From Corydoras sp. C115 (taxonomy: Eukaryota; Chordata; Actinopteri; Siluriformes; Callichthyidae), in the NCBI GenBank assembly GCA_019802505.1, contig JAFMOC010000037.1:4945001-5009000 (forward strand): a DNA stretch of 64,000 nt. The letters are read 5' to 3'. Shown here one piece after another: positions 37,501 to 49,505 of this stretch. The position numbers were made by a program, and so were the translations under genes. Within the stretch, counting starts at the first letter, position 1; each line of letters starts with the position of its first letter. The notes under the pieces are model-generated. The model saw only the letters and a program-made list of their open reading frames with translations. It searched no databases and was not told the origin of the DNA.

Positions 37501-40500
37501 ATCTTGTTCTTATCTCGTTATCTTGAATCCTCATATACTCTTAATATACTAAATACGGTTTGTTGCAATAATACAAGCAGGAGCTTTAAAAGCACTATAT
37601 ATACGTCACTATATATATTTGAACAGTGTACACTAAAGGTTTGCTATATTCCATCCATCCATCCGTTATCTTTCGCTTTATTTTCCATTAAATGGTCGTG
37701 GGATGCCCATCCAGGGGAGAACGTTTCGGGCGCAGGTCAGGGCGCCAATCCATCACTGGGTACACACTCACTCACACAAACACACTCTATATGGGGCAAT
37801 TTGGAGAATTCAATTGACCTTGAGCCATGTTTTTGGGCTGTGGGAGGAAACCGGAGAACCCGGAGGAAACCCACGCGGACTCGATTGGGATTCGAACCGG
37901 GAATTCCTAACCACTAAGCCACCGTGCTGCCCAGGTTTGCTATATTACCGTTTCATTCATTCATTCATTCATTCATTCATTCATTATCTCCCGCTTTATC
38001 CTCTATTAGGGTCGCGGTGGGGTTCCCCATGCCCATCCAGGGGAGAACGTTTCGGGCGCTGGGCAGATACACCCAGGACAGGGCGCCAATCCATCGCTGG
38101 GCACACACTCACTCACACAGACACACTCTATATGGGGCAATTTGGAGAATTCAATTGACCTTGAGCCATGTTTTTGGACTGTGGGAGGAAACGGGAGAAC
38201 CCGGAGGAAACCCACGCAGACACGGGGAGAACATGGAAACTCCAGCCAGATTGGGATTCGAACCGGGAATTCCTAACCACTAAGCCACCGTGCTGCCCAG
38301 GTTTGCTATATTACTGTTTAATATTTTTATTTATAAATAGTCAGTTGCTATAAGAATATGGGTAACTTAAGTTACATCTCACTGACGGACAGTGCTGTAT
38401 TGTGAGTTTCAGTCTGCTTTGGTACTACAGGTGTTCTAGAGAGAATAGCAGCCACACCTTATACCAAATAACATGTTTGCACTTTTGTTGAATTACCTGC
38501 TAAATGTAACACAAATAAATGAGTAAACATTGACATAATGCAACTTGAAAGCTGCACTTTGTAACTTTTGAGAGTTTGAAGACCTCTCTGATGGACTTGG
38601 GTAACTACAAGCAACACTTAATACACAGAAAAGGTTTGTGCTATGAATTTTAATTTATTCATTCATTATATTCCGCTTCATCTTCTACTAGGGTCGCTGG
38701 GGGTTCCCCATGCCCATCCAGGGAAGAATGTTTTGAGCGCTGGTCTGAAACACTCAGGACAGGGTGCCGATCTATTGCTGGGCACACTCACTCACACGGA
38801 TACACACATGGACATACTATACGGGGCAATTTAGAGCATTCAATTTACCTTGAGTACATGTTTTTGGACCGTGGGAGGAAACCGGAGAACCCGGAGGACA
38901 TCCAAATGGATACAGCGAGAACCTGGAATCCCCCAGCACTAAGAGGCGATCATGCTACTATTGTGCCTCTAATGTGCCACTGTGCTGCCCACAAGCACCC
39001 CTTAGTACACAGAAAAGGTGCTGTAAATTTTCATTTGAAAACAGAGCACTTTAAATAGTGCTTTTTTGTAAAATAGTTTTTGTGAAGGTTAGATAAAAAT
39101 ACTTCTTACCATGATGACAACAAATAGACATCAACAGTTTCATAAAAATACTGACAATAATTAAAAGGACAGAATGAAAATGTTTGAGGTTGATGTATTG
39201 TTGGTCAGATAAATAATGGCATTTTTGATGATTTATAAATGGAAATGTTCTTATTTAAAGAACTTTTGAAATAATTTTGTGTTTCAGGCAGAGGAAGGAA
39301 ACATTGAGTACAAGGTATTGGATTCTAAATGAGTTTTGTATTGTATTATTTTATTGTATTTGTCTTAAATGTTATTTTAAACACTTGAAGTGAGTAGAGA
39401 AATCACTTTTTTTTTAAAATTTCAGCTGAAGCTGGTTAACCCCACACAATACCGCTTTGAGCACCTGGCAACCCAGTTGAAGTGGCGTCTGCAGGAGGGT
39501 CGAGGAGAAGCAGTCTACCAGATTGGGGTTGAGGATAATGGCCTGCTGGTGGGACTCACTGAAAATGATATGAAAGCCTCCATAAACACCCTACGCAGGA
39601 TGGCTGAGAAGTACAATGTGACTCCTAACCCTGTACCACAAACCTGTACTCCATCATTAACTACATAAATCAACCCCAACCCTATACCTGTTTTTGAAAT
39701 TTGTATCCTGATTCTGTACCCCCACTGTAACTCTCTTTCTTATTATCTCCTGCTTAATTCTCCATTAGGGTCACAGGGGGCTTTCCCATGCCCAGCCAGG
39801 GGAGAACACTTAGATACACCCAGGGCACACACAATCCATAACTTGGCACACGGTCTCTGACATAGACGGACATTAGATAGGGGTCATTTAGAGCAGCCAA
39901 TTCACCTTAAATCCATGTTTTTGGACATTGGGGAAAAAAATGGAGAACCCGGAGGAAACCCATATGCGCTGAGAGGCATGTTAACCACTATGCCACCATG
40001 CCACCCCAACTTCAGTTTCATTCAGTTTTATTGAGTTCAACATTTTAACTAGGGGTGTCTTCAACTAAGGATTTTCATAGTCGAATCTGATTCGTCAGAT
40101 TTTCCCTATAGTCGACTGATAGTCGAATCAGTTATTTCACCACAAGATGGCGCTATAAGCCATAAGCCGTTTATAAGCTATAAGCCGTTTTTTTATATTT
40201 TACTTGCTTTATTAATGTGTAGCCTATTGTTAAAGCGCACACATCATTTAAAAAAAATATTAACAGAAATTAGGATGATTTTATTTGACAAAAGGTTATA
40301 TATATAACGAAAACAAAGACATTTCATGTAAAAACTAATGCTTAGCAGCAGCCATGGGCACCCCCATGTGGTCAAAATGGTACATTCGACTATGAGGTTC
40401 ATAGTCGACTACGGTTCTCCGATTCGAATCGTCGAATCAGCGAATATTGCAGCTCACCCCTAATTTCAACATTTAACATTTACCTTTATTCTCTACCCAA

Positions 40501-43500
40501 ACCCCTTTCATCCACATAATAAATGTTTATCTAAATATATGGTTACTTGCTGATGCTTTGTTGCATAAGATAATTAATTAAAAAGCAAGCAAGAGGTTTT
40601 TCTTAAAAACTTAATGTACATATATGTATGTGTGTGTTAATTAGGATGTCATTGTTCATTGTGTTTGTAATAAGTGTTGTTGTGTGTGAAGGGTCGGTGC
40701 TGACATCACACTTCTGAGAGAGAGAGAGGTGGACTACGATTCAGACCAGCCTAGAAAAATTTCAGAGGTTCTTGTGAGGAAAGTTCCAGATAATCAGCAG
40801 GTCAGATGTGGGTCAGTTTAGCCTGTGCATCTAATATATCAACACATCTCCTGTTTTTTGAAGTTAGACATAGATTTGGACAATGCAACTGATATTGCCT
40901 TCCAAAGGCAGTTCTTAGCATTAAATGTTGTAGCAAAAGTTTAGAGAAGACCAGTTTTAGCATTAATGTGGAGCTTTCAATAAAGTGAGCTAAAAAAGCA
41001 TAGTTAAATTAGTTTGGGCTGGAGAAATTTCACATGGTCTTGACCATGACCCCACCTTTTAAATGGACTGTAAAGCCTCTTGTATACAGTCTATTGTTAG
41101 ACATTAGCTCTCACATATATCTGTCTCTATGGTCTGACTGACTTTTTTGTTAATGTCAGAGACTCAAAAGATTTTTTAAAACTTTTAATTAACAATATTT
41201 GGGCTTTTCAATATTCATTGTTCTATAATAAACATTTTATACCAGTTTATATTTGGGAAAGAGTTGGTATGTCTGTTTTTTTCAATTCCTCAACTTTTTA
41301 TTCTGACAATAATAAATAATTTGATGGGAATTAAATAAAGTATTTAACTTAATAGCAGCTTAGATATTTTTCTGCACAATGGTTACTAGTTAAAGGGAAC
41401 ATCTGTTTCATTTTAAGTGTAAGATATCATAGTAAATTGTGTCTAATTCTAATGTTTTATAAATATTTTGTTAAACAACTTGCATATTGGTTTTGTTCCT
41501 CTCTAGTTTCTGGACCTGCGGGTGGCCGTGCTCGGCAATGTTGACTCTGGAAAGTCCACCCTCTTAGGTGTCCTTACACAAGGCGAGCTAGATAATGGCA
41601 GAGGACGAGCACGACTCAACCTTTTCCGACATTTACATGAAATCCAGACAGGTCGCACGTCCAGCATCAGCTTTGAGATTCTGGGATTTAACAGCAAAGG
41701 AGAGGTAATGAGCATGAAGATAATATAAAGTGTCTTGATTGGGCTGTTCATCTTAACTGGATGAGTATGACAAAAACATATTTCTCCAGAAAAGCTATTA
41801 AAAGGTCACAGGCAAATTTATAGTTATTTAACTTATTGCAGTTCATTTTGCCTGGTTGGTGTGGTTTTATACAAGGTTTTCTGAACAGAATCGTTGAAAG
41901 GAACAAGTGTAGGCTATACTAACTCATAAACACAAAAAAACAGTTCTGATGTTGTGTCAAAAATATTTATGGTCAAATTAGATCAAAACTAAACTCTGGT
42001 TCTTTGGCAAATTCTATGCCTACTTTGAAACATGGGTGTGGTAACAGTATGGAAATATTCTTATTAATATTAATTAATATTCATATTCTTAAATGATGTG
42101 ACTTGCCTCCATTGCTGTTTATCATATAAGTTTTCTGACCCACAAAGGATCAGGGAACTAAACAGTTTTCCAACCCTATCTTCTATTTCAATTTGTTCTC
42201 TTTAGAGGTCGCCACAGCTCCATTTCTTTACATCTATGTACCACCACTCATGCTCAGTTTTTCCCTAAACAGGTGGTAAACTACAGTGAGTCTCGATCAG
42301 CTGAAGAAATCTGTGAGAGCTCATCCAAGATGATCACCTTTATCGATCTGGCTGGTCATCACAAATACCTAAAGACCACAATATTTGGATTGACAAGCTA
42401 CTGTCCTGATTTCGCCATGTTGGTGGTGGGTGCCAACACAGGCATTGGTAAGTGTAACCCCAGAGATTTCAAATACACTATATGGATAAAGGAATTAGTA
42501 CATCTTTTTATTATTGAATTTAGTTATTTAACTTAAAGTGATGCGGGGTATACACCAAACACTTTCATGCTGCCAATTTTATGGGAACAATTTGGGAATT
42601 TACCTTTTTTGCTCCAGCATGATTGATGTTGTTAAGGGCATGATTGGGTCGCAGAGTGCTGTGAATGCTTCCACACTGAACACATGTGAAATAAACCAGA
42701 ACAGGAATTGAGCCCTGGAAACTCTTTACATAGAAAGAAATTAGAAGCATATGTCATTTAAGCATCTGCAGGTGCAATGTGTAAGTGTCCTAATACTTTT
42801 GTCCATATAGTGTATATTACTGAAGCAGATACAGTATGATTGTTTTAAATGTTCAGAATAAAATAAAAATATACAACAACTCTACAGTGTTTCAAATATT
42901 TGCAAAGAATATGTACCAGTGTGGGCGGCACAGTAGCTTAGTGGTTAGCACGTTCGCCTCTCAGCGCTAGGGATTCCCGGTTCTCCCCGTGTCTGCGTGG
43001 GTTTCCTCTGGGTTCTCCGGTTTCCTCCCACAGTCCAAAAACATGGATCAAGTCAATTGAATTCTCAAAAAATTGCCCCATATAGAGTGTGTTTGAGTGA
43101 GTGAGTGTGTGCCCAGCGATAGATTGGCGCCCTGTCCTGGGTCTATCTGCCCAGCGCCCGAGACGTTCTCCCCTGGATGGGCATGGGGAACCCCACCGCG
43201 ACCCTAATAGAGGATAAAGCGGGAGATCATGAATGAATGTACCAATGTGATAAATAGGGGTGAGCTGCAATATTCGCTGATTCGACGATTCGATTCGGAG
43301 AACCGTAGTCGACTATGAACCTCATAGTCGAATGTACCATTTTGACCACATGGGGGTGTCCATGGCTGCTGTTAAGCATTAGTTTTTACATGAAATGTCT
43401 TTGTTTTCATTATATATATAGCCTTTTGTCAAATAAAATCATCCTAATTTCTATAAAAAAGAAATTAGCGCCATCTTGTGGTGAAATTTTAACTGATTCG

Positions 43501-46500
43501 ACTATCAGTCGACTATAGGGAAAATCTGACGAATCAGATTCGATTAAGAAAATCTGTAGTTGAATACAGCCCTAGTGATAAATGACTCAAATAGACTCAT
43601 AACTCAAAGCATCTTCCTTTTTTCAGCGGGCACCACACGGGAGCATCTGGGCCTGGCCCTAGCACTGAAGGTACCAGTGTTTGTCGTAGTAAGTAAGGTG
43701 GATGTGTGCGTGGGCGGAGCTGTGCAGAAGACAGTACGTCAGCTGGAGCGGCTCCTCAAGCTTCCAGGGTGCAACAAGGTGCCTGTGCTGATCAGCAACC
43801 GAGATGATGCTGTCACTGCGGCCCAACGATTTGCGCAGTCGTCCAGGTACAAACCCACTGTATCTGTGTGTAAATGTCTCTTTGTATATGTGTGTTTGTT
43901 TTTCTAAGTAAAATCACCTTTACAGCATCACACCAATCTTCACCCTGTCGAGTGTTTCTGGGGAGAACCTGGACCTACTGAAGGTCTTTTTTAACATCCT
44001 GCCACCTCTCAGTAACAGCAAAGAACAAGAGGAGCTCATGCAACAGCTCACTGAATTCCAGGTACACACACACACACACACAGCCTCAATAAAGAAAACT
44101 GTTTGCAAATATTAGTGGAAAATATTTCTAATTGTGTTGATGTTTTTGTTGTAATTTTAATGTCATTTAAATATTTAGCAGTTGAAGGCTCAGTTCATGC
44201 TGTTCTGAGGCTCACAGATGACTGGTGCTGTAGAAGCTTCACTATTTTAATTTTACTTAGAAAACATATAATAGAATTTAACTGGGCTGCCAACCTTTGG
44301 AAAAAATGCGGTATTGTATATTATAATATTTTCACATTAACCAATTCGCCTGCCTGAAATACTTTGAACGTTAACGGTACAGCACAAGTCAAAAGTTTGG
44401 ATACACAGCTTTCTTACTCCATTGTTTATTTTTTTTGTAGTTTTTGTAGTTTTACAATTACAGACTGTAGTACATATGTTTTCTTTTATTTAGTCCCTTG
44501 TTGGTTCTCTGTTCTCTGTTTGGTCACACACCTCAGTGACACTGCTGGGATAGGAATAATGCACCAAAAAATAATACCTGCTCCGTGGTGCTACTATTGG
44601 GGTCCTGACCATTAGAGAACATTAGGGGACTAACACAGTATGTACTATAGTCCACAAACAGATGGACTTTAGTCTGGAATTGTAGAACTACAAAGTCCAT
44701 TTTTACAGTAAGTGGAACTGATTAAATGGATAATAAGTGGAGCAGAGGAGGTGGGTCCAAAATTAGACTGGTACGGTATTTCAGATTTTCAAGCTGTTGA
44801 AATCTGGTTCATCTGATGAATTGAGAGATAACACTGTTGTTTTTCAGGTTGATGAGATCTACAGTGTACCAGATGTAGGAACTGTGGTTGGTGGAACACT
44901 TTACAGGTGAAAAAAATACATACAAGAACACAAAAATAGTTGAATGAGAATTTTATTATTTATAACTATAGAATAGTTTTTATGGGTTATTACTGTTGTA
45001 TTTTGAATAGCGGAGCTGTTTTTGGTGTTTGCAGTGGTGTGTGTCGTGAGGGAGATCGCTTGGTGGTGGGGCCTACAGATGAAGGAAAGTTTTTGCGGTT
45101 AAAGGTATGCAGCATGCAGAGAAATCGCTCGGCGTGCAGAGTCCTTCGAGCTGGTCAGGCTGCTACGCTTGCACTTGGCAACTTTGACCGCTCACTGCTG
45201 CGCAAGGTATCTGCCCATTGTCACTTTTATATTACACTGTCTTATAAACAACAGAACCGTATATTAAATTAAAACTTTGATAATAAGAATGAGGTGCATG
45301 TGGAAGGAGATATAAGCAAGCAGCATTAATTAGTGAGTGACAGAATATTTATAGCGGATCAAAAATTTACACACAAAGCTATACAAGTTAATAATCCAAG
45401 ATATGATTGATGAAAGTATAACCAAGTATCCAAGTATTTGAAATGTCAGTACGTAAGAAAGGGTCATAAAAGCATTGAAGTATAGAAATGTGACTAAGCA
45501 CACCCTTAGCTATTGTAGATATTTTTAAAGATTGACTCTACATACATTAGAGTTACAATTTGCTTGATTGTTTTTCTGTTTCTTATTCTAGTATTTGACA
45601 TATACAGTACAATTCAAAAGTTTGGACGTGCCTCTATTTTATGTGTTTTTTACTTACCGTAAAAAAAGACTTTGTAGTCCTTAGAAACAGAAATTAGAAA
45701 CAGTAGTCTATCTGTTTGTGGACTACAGTACATACTGTGTTAGTCCTCTAATGGTCAAAACCCCAATAGTAGCACCACAGAGCATGTATTATTTGGTTGG
45801 TGCAATTATTTCTTTCCCAGCAGTGTCAGTGAGGTGTTTAAATAAAACTACAGCAGCACTGCTGCTCTAATACCCCCTCATCACATCAGTGTCACTACAG
45901 AACCAACAATAAACAAAACACCACCCAAATTCTACCTGTTCTGTGATGATCCTGACCGATAGAGAACATAGAACCAACAGGGGACTAACAAAACAAAAAA
46001 CGTACGATACTATACTATTTAAGCAAGACATCTGACACATTAGATTTTCGGTATTTGGTCTCTTAAACACTGCATATGTGTTTTCCACTTTTTCTATTTT
46101 TAAAATACGATGTATAATATGTAATGTCTTTGTGCATTGTGTGGAAGGGCATGGTGATGGTGAGTCCTAAGATGAACCCTACAATCTGCTGGCAGTTTGA
46201 GGCAGCGATTGTATTGTTGTTTCACGCCAAGACCTTCCGCCGTGGCTTTCAGGTCACAGTGCACGTCGGGAATGTGAGGCAGACAGCCACAGTGGAGTGT
46301 TTGCTTGGCAAGGTGAGCTTGTGTGATTTCTACTTACCTATAACTCTTCTTACTGCATGAAATAGATGTATGCATGATATTCAAAAACAAAATACCAAAA
46401 TACTAAATAAATCTGTTTCTGTATTGAATATTTTAGCCCACTCAAAATATTGGTTAGTGTAAGTAAAGTCAGTGTTTATATGTGTTGTGTAGGAGGAGTT

Positions 46501-46684
46501 ACGCACAGGAGAGAGAGCAGTGGTATGTTTCCGATTCCTGAAGCACCCGGAGTACTTGCGAGTCGGTGCAAAGCTGCTCTTTCGAGAGGGCGTGACCAAG
46601 GGCATTGGTCACGTGACCCACCTCGTTCCCTCTGGTGAGGACAATGGACATGATCAGAACTACAAACCACACCAGAACAACTAA
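37340..46684 (+). CDS. gtpbp2: GTP-binding protein 2 (GTPBP1/2 family translational GTPase), complete
   Basis: In mammals GTPBP2 works with Pelota in rescuing stalled ribosomes. Exons are 37340-37477, 39288-39314, 39426-39610, 40692-40800, 41507-41704, 42273-42447, 43627-43846, 43926-44061, 44848-44906, 45035-45206, 46148-46312 and 46493-46684, all GT-AG, giving 591 codons (human about 602). The G domain shows the P-loop GNVDSGKST (163-171), G3 DLAGH (244-248) and G4 SKVD (300-303, an NKxD variant normal for this family). Domain II and III blocks follow (VGTVVGGTL, GNVRQTATVE, FRFLKHPEYL). Blocks such as NIEYKLKLVNPTQYRFEHL and QEELMQQLTEFQVDEIY identify GTPBP2 rather than GTPBP1. The basic N-terminus (KRKSKRKRGRRKGKRRR) is typical. 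The C-terminal 15 or so residues differ from the mammalian ones. Confidence 0.95.
37546..37651 (-). repeat. gtpbp2 intron-1 segment duplicated in a pla2g6 intron
   Basis: This roughly 106-bp stretch lies immediately 3' (leftward) of the antisense SINE at 37651-37932. Its reverse complement is present at 12107-12213 with about 95% identity by eye. Sequence beyond 37546 is not shared. See the 3'-transduction finding. Confidence 0.9.
37651..37932 (-). mobile_element. Variant V-SINE 1 in gtpbp2 intron 1 (likely relative of the transduction source)
   Basis: It carries the rare 3' variant shared only with the 11770-12284 copy. The head has deletions (ggaattcctaaccactaagc) shared with the neighbouring copy at 37952-38298. 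aggtttgctatatt flanks it on both sides (37637-37650 and 37933-37946). Confidence 0.9.
37952..38298 (-). mobile_element. Variant V-SINE 2, adjacent tandem copy
   Basis: It shares private head variants (gccaccgtgctgccc, ggaattcctaacc, ccttgagccatg) with the copy at 37651-37932, but has a standard 3' end with a (CATT)n tail. A third aggtttgctatatta follows at 38299-38313. Confidence 0.92.
38656..38990 (-). mobile_element. Diverged V-SINE with an unusually long flanking duplication
   Basis: The body is clearly older than most. Flanks of about 45-48 bp (left about 38608-38655, right about 38991-39037; both contain 'acacagaaaagg') resemble each other with several differences, longer than the usual 11-16 bp. 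Confidence 0.85.
39288..39314 (+). CDS. gtpbp2: gtpbp2 27-nt microexon (exon 2)
   Basis: It encodes only AEEGNIEYK, in phase 0 on both sides, with acceptor ttgtgtttcag and donor gtattgg. It matches the conserved AEDGNIEYK of human GTPBP2 and joins exon 1 (LPPE) to exon 3 (LKLVNPTQY). Its size makes it easy to miss in automated annotation. Confidence 0.9.
39738..40007 (-). mobile_element. Ancient V-SINE copy
   Basis: It is recognisable by tattatctcctgcttaattc, 'gcccagccaggggagaac' and 'gccaccatgccacccc', but heavily diverged and internally deleted. It lies in gtpbp2 intron 3. Confidence 0.75.
40050..40462. mobile_element. hAT-like MITE, copy 1
   Basis: The ends read TAGGGGTG... and ...CACCCCTA. 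They are flanked by 8-bp near-identical duplications attttaac (40042-40049) and atttcaac (40463-40470). Subterminal regions are full of GTCGA/TCGAC and GATTCG motifs. There is no transposase. An 8-bp duplication and this terminal motif fit non-autonomous hAT elements. Confidence 0.85.
41507..43846 (+). CDS. gtpbp2: gtpbp2 G-domain exons 5-7
   Basis: Exon 41507-41704 carries the P-loop and ELDNGRGRARLNLFRH. Exon 42273-42447 carries the G3 box DLAGHHKYLKT. Exon 43627-43846 carries the SKVD G4 box and a conserved PGCNKVPVLIS segment. Residue 278 is split across exons 6 and 7. A SINE (42924) and a hAT-like MITE (43255) fill the intervening intron. Confidence 0.94.
42924..43236 (+). mobile_element. 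V-SINE with B-box and core deletion in gtpbp2 intron 6
   Basis: About 40 bp from the B-box into the core are missing (ttcccggttctccccgtg). It is flanked by atgtaccagtgtg (42911-42923) and atgtaccaatgtg (43237-43249). Confidence 0.93.
43255..43574. mobile_element. hAT-like MITE, copy 2, with perfect 8-bp duplication
   Basis: This is the same family as 40050-40462 but in inverted orientation and with an internal deletion. The 8-bp duplication gtgataaa is perfect (43247-43254 and 43575-43582). It abuts the target duplication of the SINE at 42924, so the two insertions are directly adjacent. Confidence 0.92.
44388..44800 (+). repeat. Dispersed repeat copy B, left arm of an inverted pair around gtpbp2 exons 9-10
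   Basis: It begins 'cacaagtcaaaagtttgg' and contains tgacactgctgggatag, 'gtggtgctactattggggtc' and 'actaacacagtatgtacta'. The part at about 44517-44705 is an inverted match to 45660-45840. Confidence 0.8.
45604..46010. repeat. Dispersed repeat copy C, right arm of the inverted pair
   Basis: 45660-45840 is the reverse complement of about 44517-44705 (roughly 85% by eye). 45875-46000 is a further piece in direct orientation (gatcctgaccgatagagaac), so this copy is itself partly palindromic. It lies in gtpbp2 intron 10. Confidence 0.78.
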
Positions 46685-48205
46685 ATAGAAATGGATTTTC
46701 TACACCTGATTGTACTTCAGTTGGACTATTACATGTGGCTTCTGTTCTGATGGAAGGTCCTAAACATTATTAGGTATGTTGTGTCCCATTGAGATGATTA
46801 CTGACAGACGTACAACAAATATTCTAAATCCAAGCTTTGTTCACAATGTAATGCACCATCAAAATGTTTCATCCATCCTATAGTGAGTACTGCAGCATTC
46901 ATAGGATTCTATAGACTTCTATAAAATAGAAAGTACAATGATAAAAGATAAAGTCTATCCGTCACGCTCTAATGCAACATGCTGAGTGGCCTTAATAGTT
47001 AACATAAAGGTGATTATGACATCACATTTGAATTTACAAGTTTTGTTAGTGTGGTCATTCATATTAGGCTGATGTAAAACTTTAGAATAGAAAGTGCATA
47101 TTAAAAAAAAATCTGCTCTGGGCAATATAAATGAGATGCACTGCATGGAAAGTGTTCTGTTTTGAACAAAATTTTCACAGCAGTGTGAAATTAGCAGGTC
47201 TAAAGGTTTTAAAGTCAGTTAATGCTTTATTTTATCAGTTACCAAAATATTTTAGTATTAGTAAATATTATTATTTTACTAATACCTTAAAATTACTTGG
47301 CTTACTTAAAAAAAACCAAACTCAAATAAAGGGGGGCCTGTTATTTGTTTAATAGCAGTTGTATTCACTTGAGATCTAATTAATTTTATTCCTTAGAACT
47401 TTGTAAAATGAAAAGCAATAGTATTTGTGCTAATGTATTAGCGCTGTTGCTCTTTCTGTGTTTGCATACATTCCTTATGTCTTTCCATGGTTCCTCTGAA
47501 AGCTCTGATTTTCCCATATGTGCCAAAAATCTCATAAAAGTATAGCTAGATATAAGAAGCTGTACAGGTATGAACGTAAATCCTTGTGTCTGCCTTGCAA
47601 TGGACTGGTGACCTGTTCAGGGTGCCTTTTCCCCTTTCGACTTTAATTAGAATGAGGTTTTTAGATAATAGTTTAAATCAAAACCATACTATTTTTGGTA
47701 ACTGATGAATAAATCAGCGCTGACATCTTCTCCATGGTTTAGAAAACGTCAAACTGTTAGCTGGTTTAGCAGGGGTATTTTTTTTTAAGGACTTTTCTAT
47801 CACGGGCTTAAAATGGCTGCTGTTATGCACAGGTGCTTCGTTTGAAGGTTGCATGGTGTTCGTTATGTTCTGTAATGAGTATGCTAACTCAAGCTTCTGC
47901 GCAACCCATTAACAAGTTGATTGTATATTTATATGCTAGTTCACTGTTTTATCTGGTTACTGTTCAAAGTGTTTAAACTTTTAAGTGTTTTTATTTTGTC
48001 TGGGCAAAGCGCCGGCTGATGTACACGGCAAAATATGTTAGAATGAAGCGCACTTTAACTTCGGAATGCACCATCTTCATGAGGTTTTTTTGTGAGGTAA
48101 CCTGTAATGTAAACCTGTACCCACCTGCTTTCTAAACAATTAAAACAATGTTCATTGTGACGTGTTGTTCTAAATGTGACATTTAAGTAAATTAGTATAG
48201 AGACA
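46685..48205 (+). other. gtpbp2 3' UTR and gtpbp2/tp53bp2 convergent spacer (left part)
   Basis: No exon is visible after the gtpbp2 stop. The first clear AATAAA is at 47325-47330, giving a 3' UTR of about 650 nt if used. Another hexamer lies near 47706. At 47590-47635, 'gcaatggactggtgacctgt' is a fragment of a common fish SINE-type tail. The rest is AT-rich and unremarkable. Confidence 0.5.
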
Positions 48206-48536
48206 GGGCGGCACGGTGGCTTATGGTTAGCACGTTCTCCTCTCCCCATCGAATCCCCATCTGGGTGGAGTTTCCATGTTCTCCCCGTGTCTGCGTGGGT
48301 TTCCTCCGGGTTCTCCGGTTTCCTCCCACAGTCCAAAAACATGGATCAAGTCAATTGAATTCTCAAAATTACCCCATATAGAGTGTGTCTGTGTGAGTGA
48401 GTGTGTGCCCAGCGATGGATTGGCGCCCTGTCCTGGGTCTATCTGCCCAGCGCCCGAGACGTTCTCCCCTGGATGAGCATGGGGAACCCCACCGCGACCT
48501 TAATAGAGGATAAAGCGGGAGATAATGAATGAATGA
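48206..48536 (+). mobile_element. V-SINE in the convergent spacer
   Basis: Exact 11-bp duplications gtatagagaca lie at 48195-48205 and 48537-48547. The head is missing about 20 bp around the B-box (ctctccccatcgaatcccc), so a functional internal promoter is doubtful. Confidence 0.94.
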
Positions 48537-49062
48537 GTATAGAGACATTTCATCCTAATGTAGATGAGCTTCACAAAAAAACTAAATTCACAGTAAGAAC
48601 TAACTGCTGTATCAGCAGATAAACAATAGGGGAGGGTTTTAATTGAAATAATTGTATGCTGTATGCGTTGGCTGAGAAAGAACTTACCCAGAGTAGAGTC
48701 TCACAGTTTCGTAAACTAGGGGGGTATTTTTGGAAAAAGTCCATTTGTTCAGCAACAAAATTCCTTCTGTTCACATTTTGCAAATGAGCCAAATAAGTGA
48801 ATCAGTTACCTGAATGATCATATTGTCCTTCGACATTTTAAACTATGTACTCTACCTAAGTTTATGTAATATAACTACACATTGTTAAGCATCCAAATGA
48901 ACCAAAATAAACTTTAAGTTTGGTGTGAATAGATGATGAATTTCAAACCAAAAATTCAACAAGAATTCATTACGATCATTACTTAAAAAAGATGTTACTA
49001 ACATTTTTACATGAAGACACAGAACATTATGTAAATCAAGGACTACTACCCATTACAAAAGC

Positions 49063-49068
49063 TTTATT
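49063..49068 (-). terminator. tp53bp2: Candidate tp53bp2 polyadenylation signal
   Basis: Plus-strand TTTATT is AATAAA on the tp53bp2 strand, 437 nt past the stop codon at 49506. The interval contains no repeats. It would give a compact 3' UTR of about 450 nt. Confidence 0.5.
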
Positions 49069-49505
49069 GACTGAGCATATTGTTTACTAAATGGACAGCA
49101 TGAATTGTTAAACACCAGGCTGATATGTCGATAAGGTTCGTTTATCATTACCAGATTGCTTTCTGTAACATAACTGAAATACAAGAGGAGAGAAACATGA
49201 GGTTAACTGTCCGTTTCTATACATTTGTACACGTCGGAGTTGTGCAAAGAATCCGTTGATCATGTTTAACACTGAATTAGGAGATATCTAAAAAGGCCTG
49301 GAACTACAGCAGCATTCGGTAGCTGTTCAGAGCAGCCATTCTCCAAAAAGCAGGTCTTCACTGTGCTTCTGACTTTTTTTAATCAAGCGACAAAAAACAG
49401 CCGTCGCAAAGAAGCACTTTTGGAGTTTTTTTGCCTTCAGCCCTTCGAAGTGTGCATTAAAATTAAGGGCACGTCGGTTGGTTTGAGACTGAATGGCGTG
49501 CAGAT

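Noticed and set aside
37340..46684. Assignment to gtpbp1
   Set aside because: Synteny with cbx6 and pla2g6 would suggest GTPBP1, but the sequence around the N-terminal blocks, P-loop region and domain II is GTPBP2-type.
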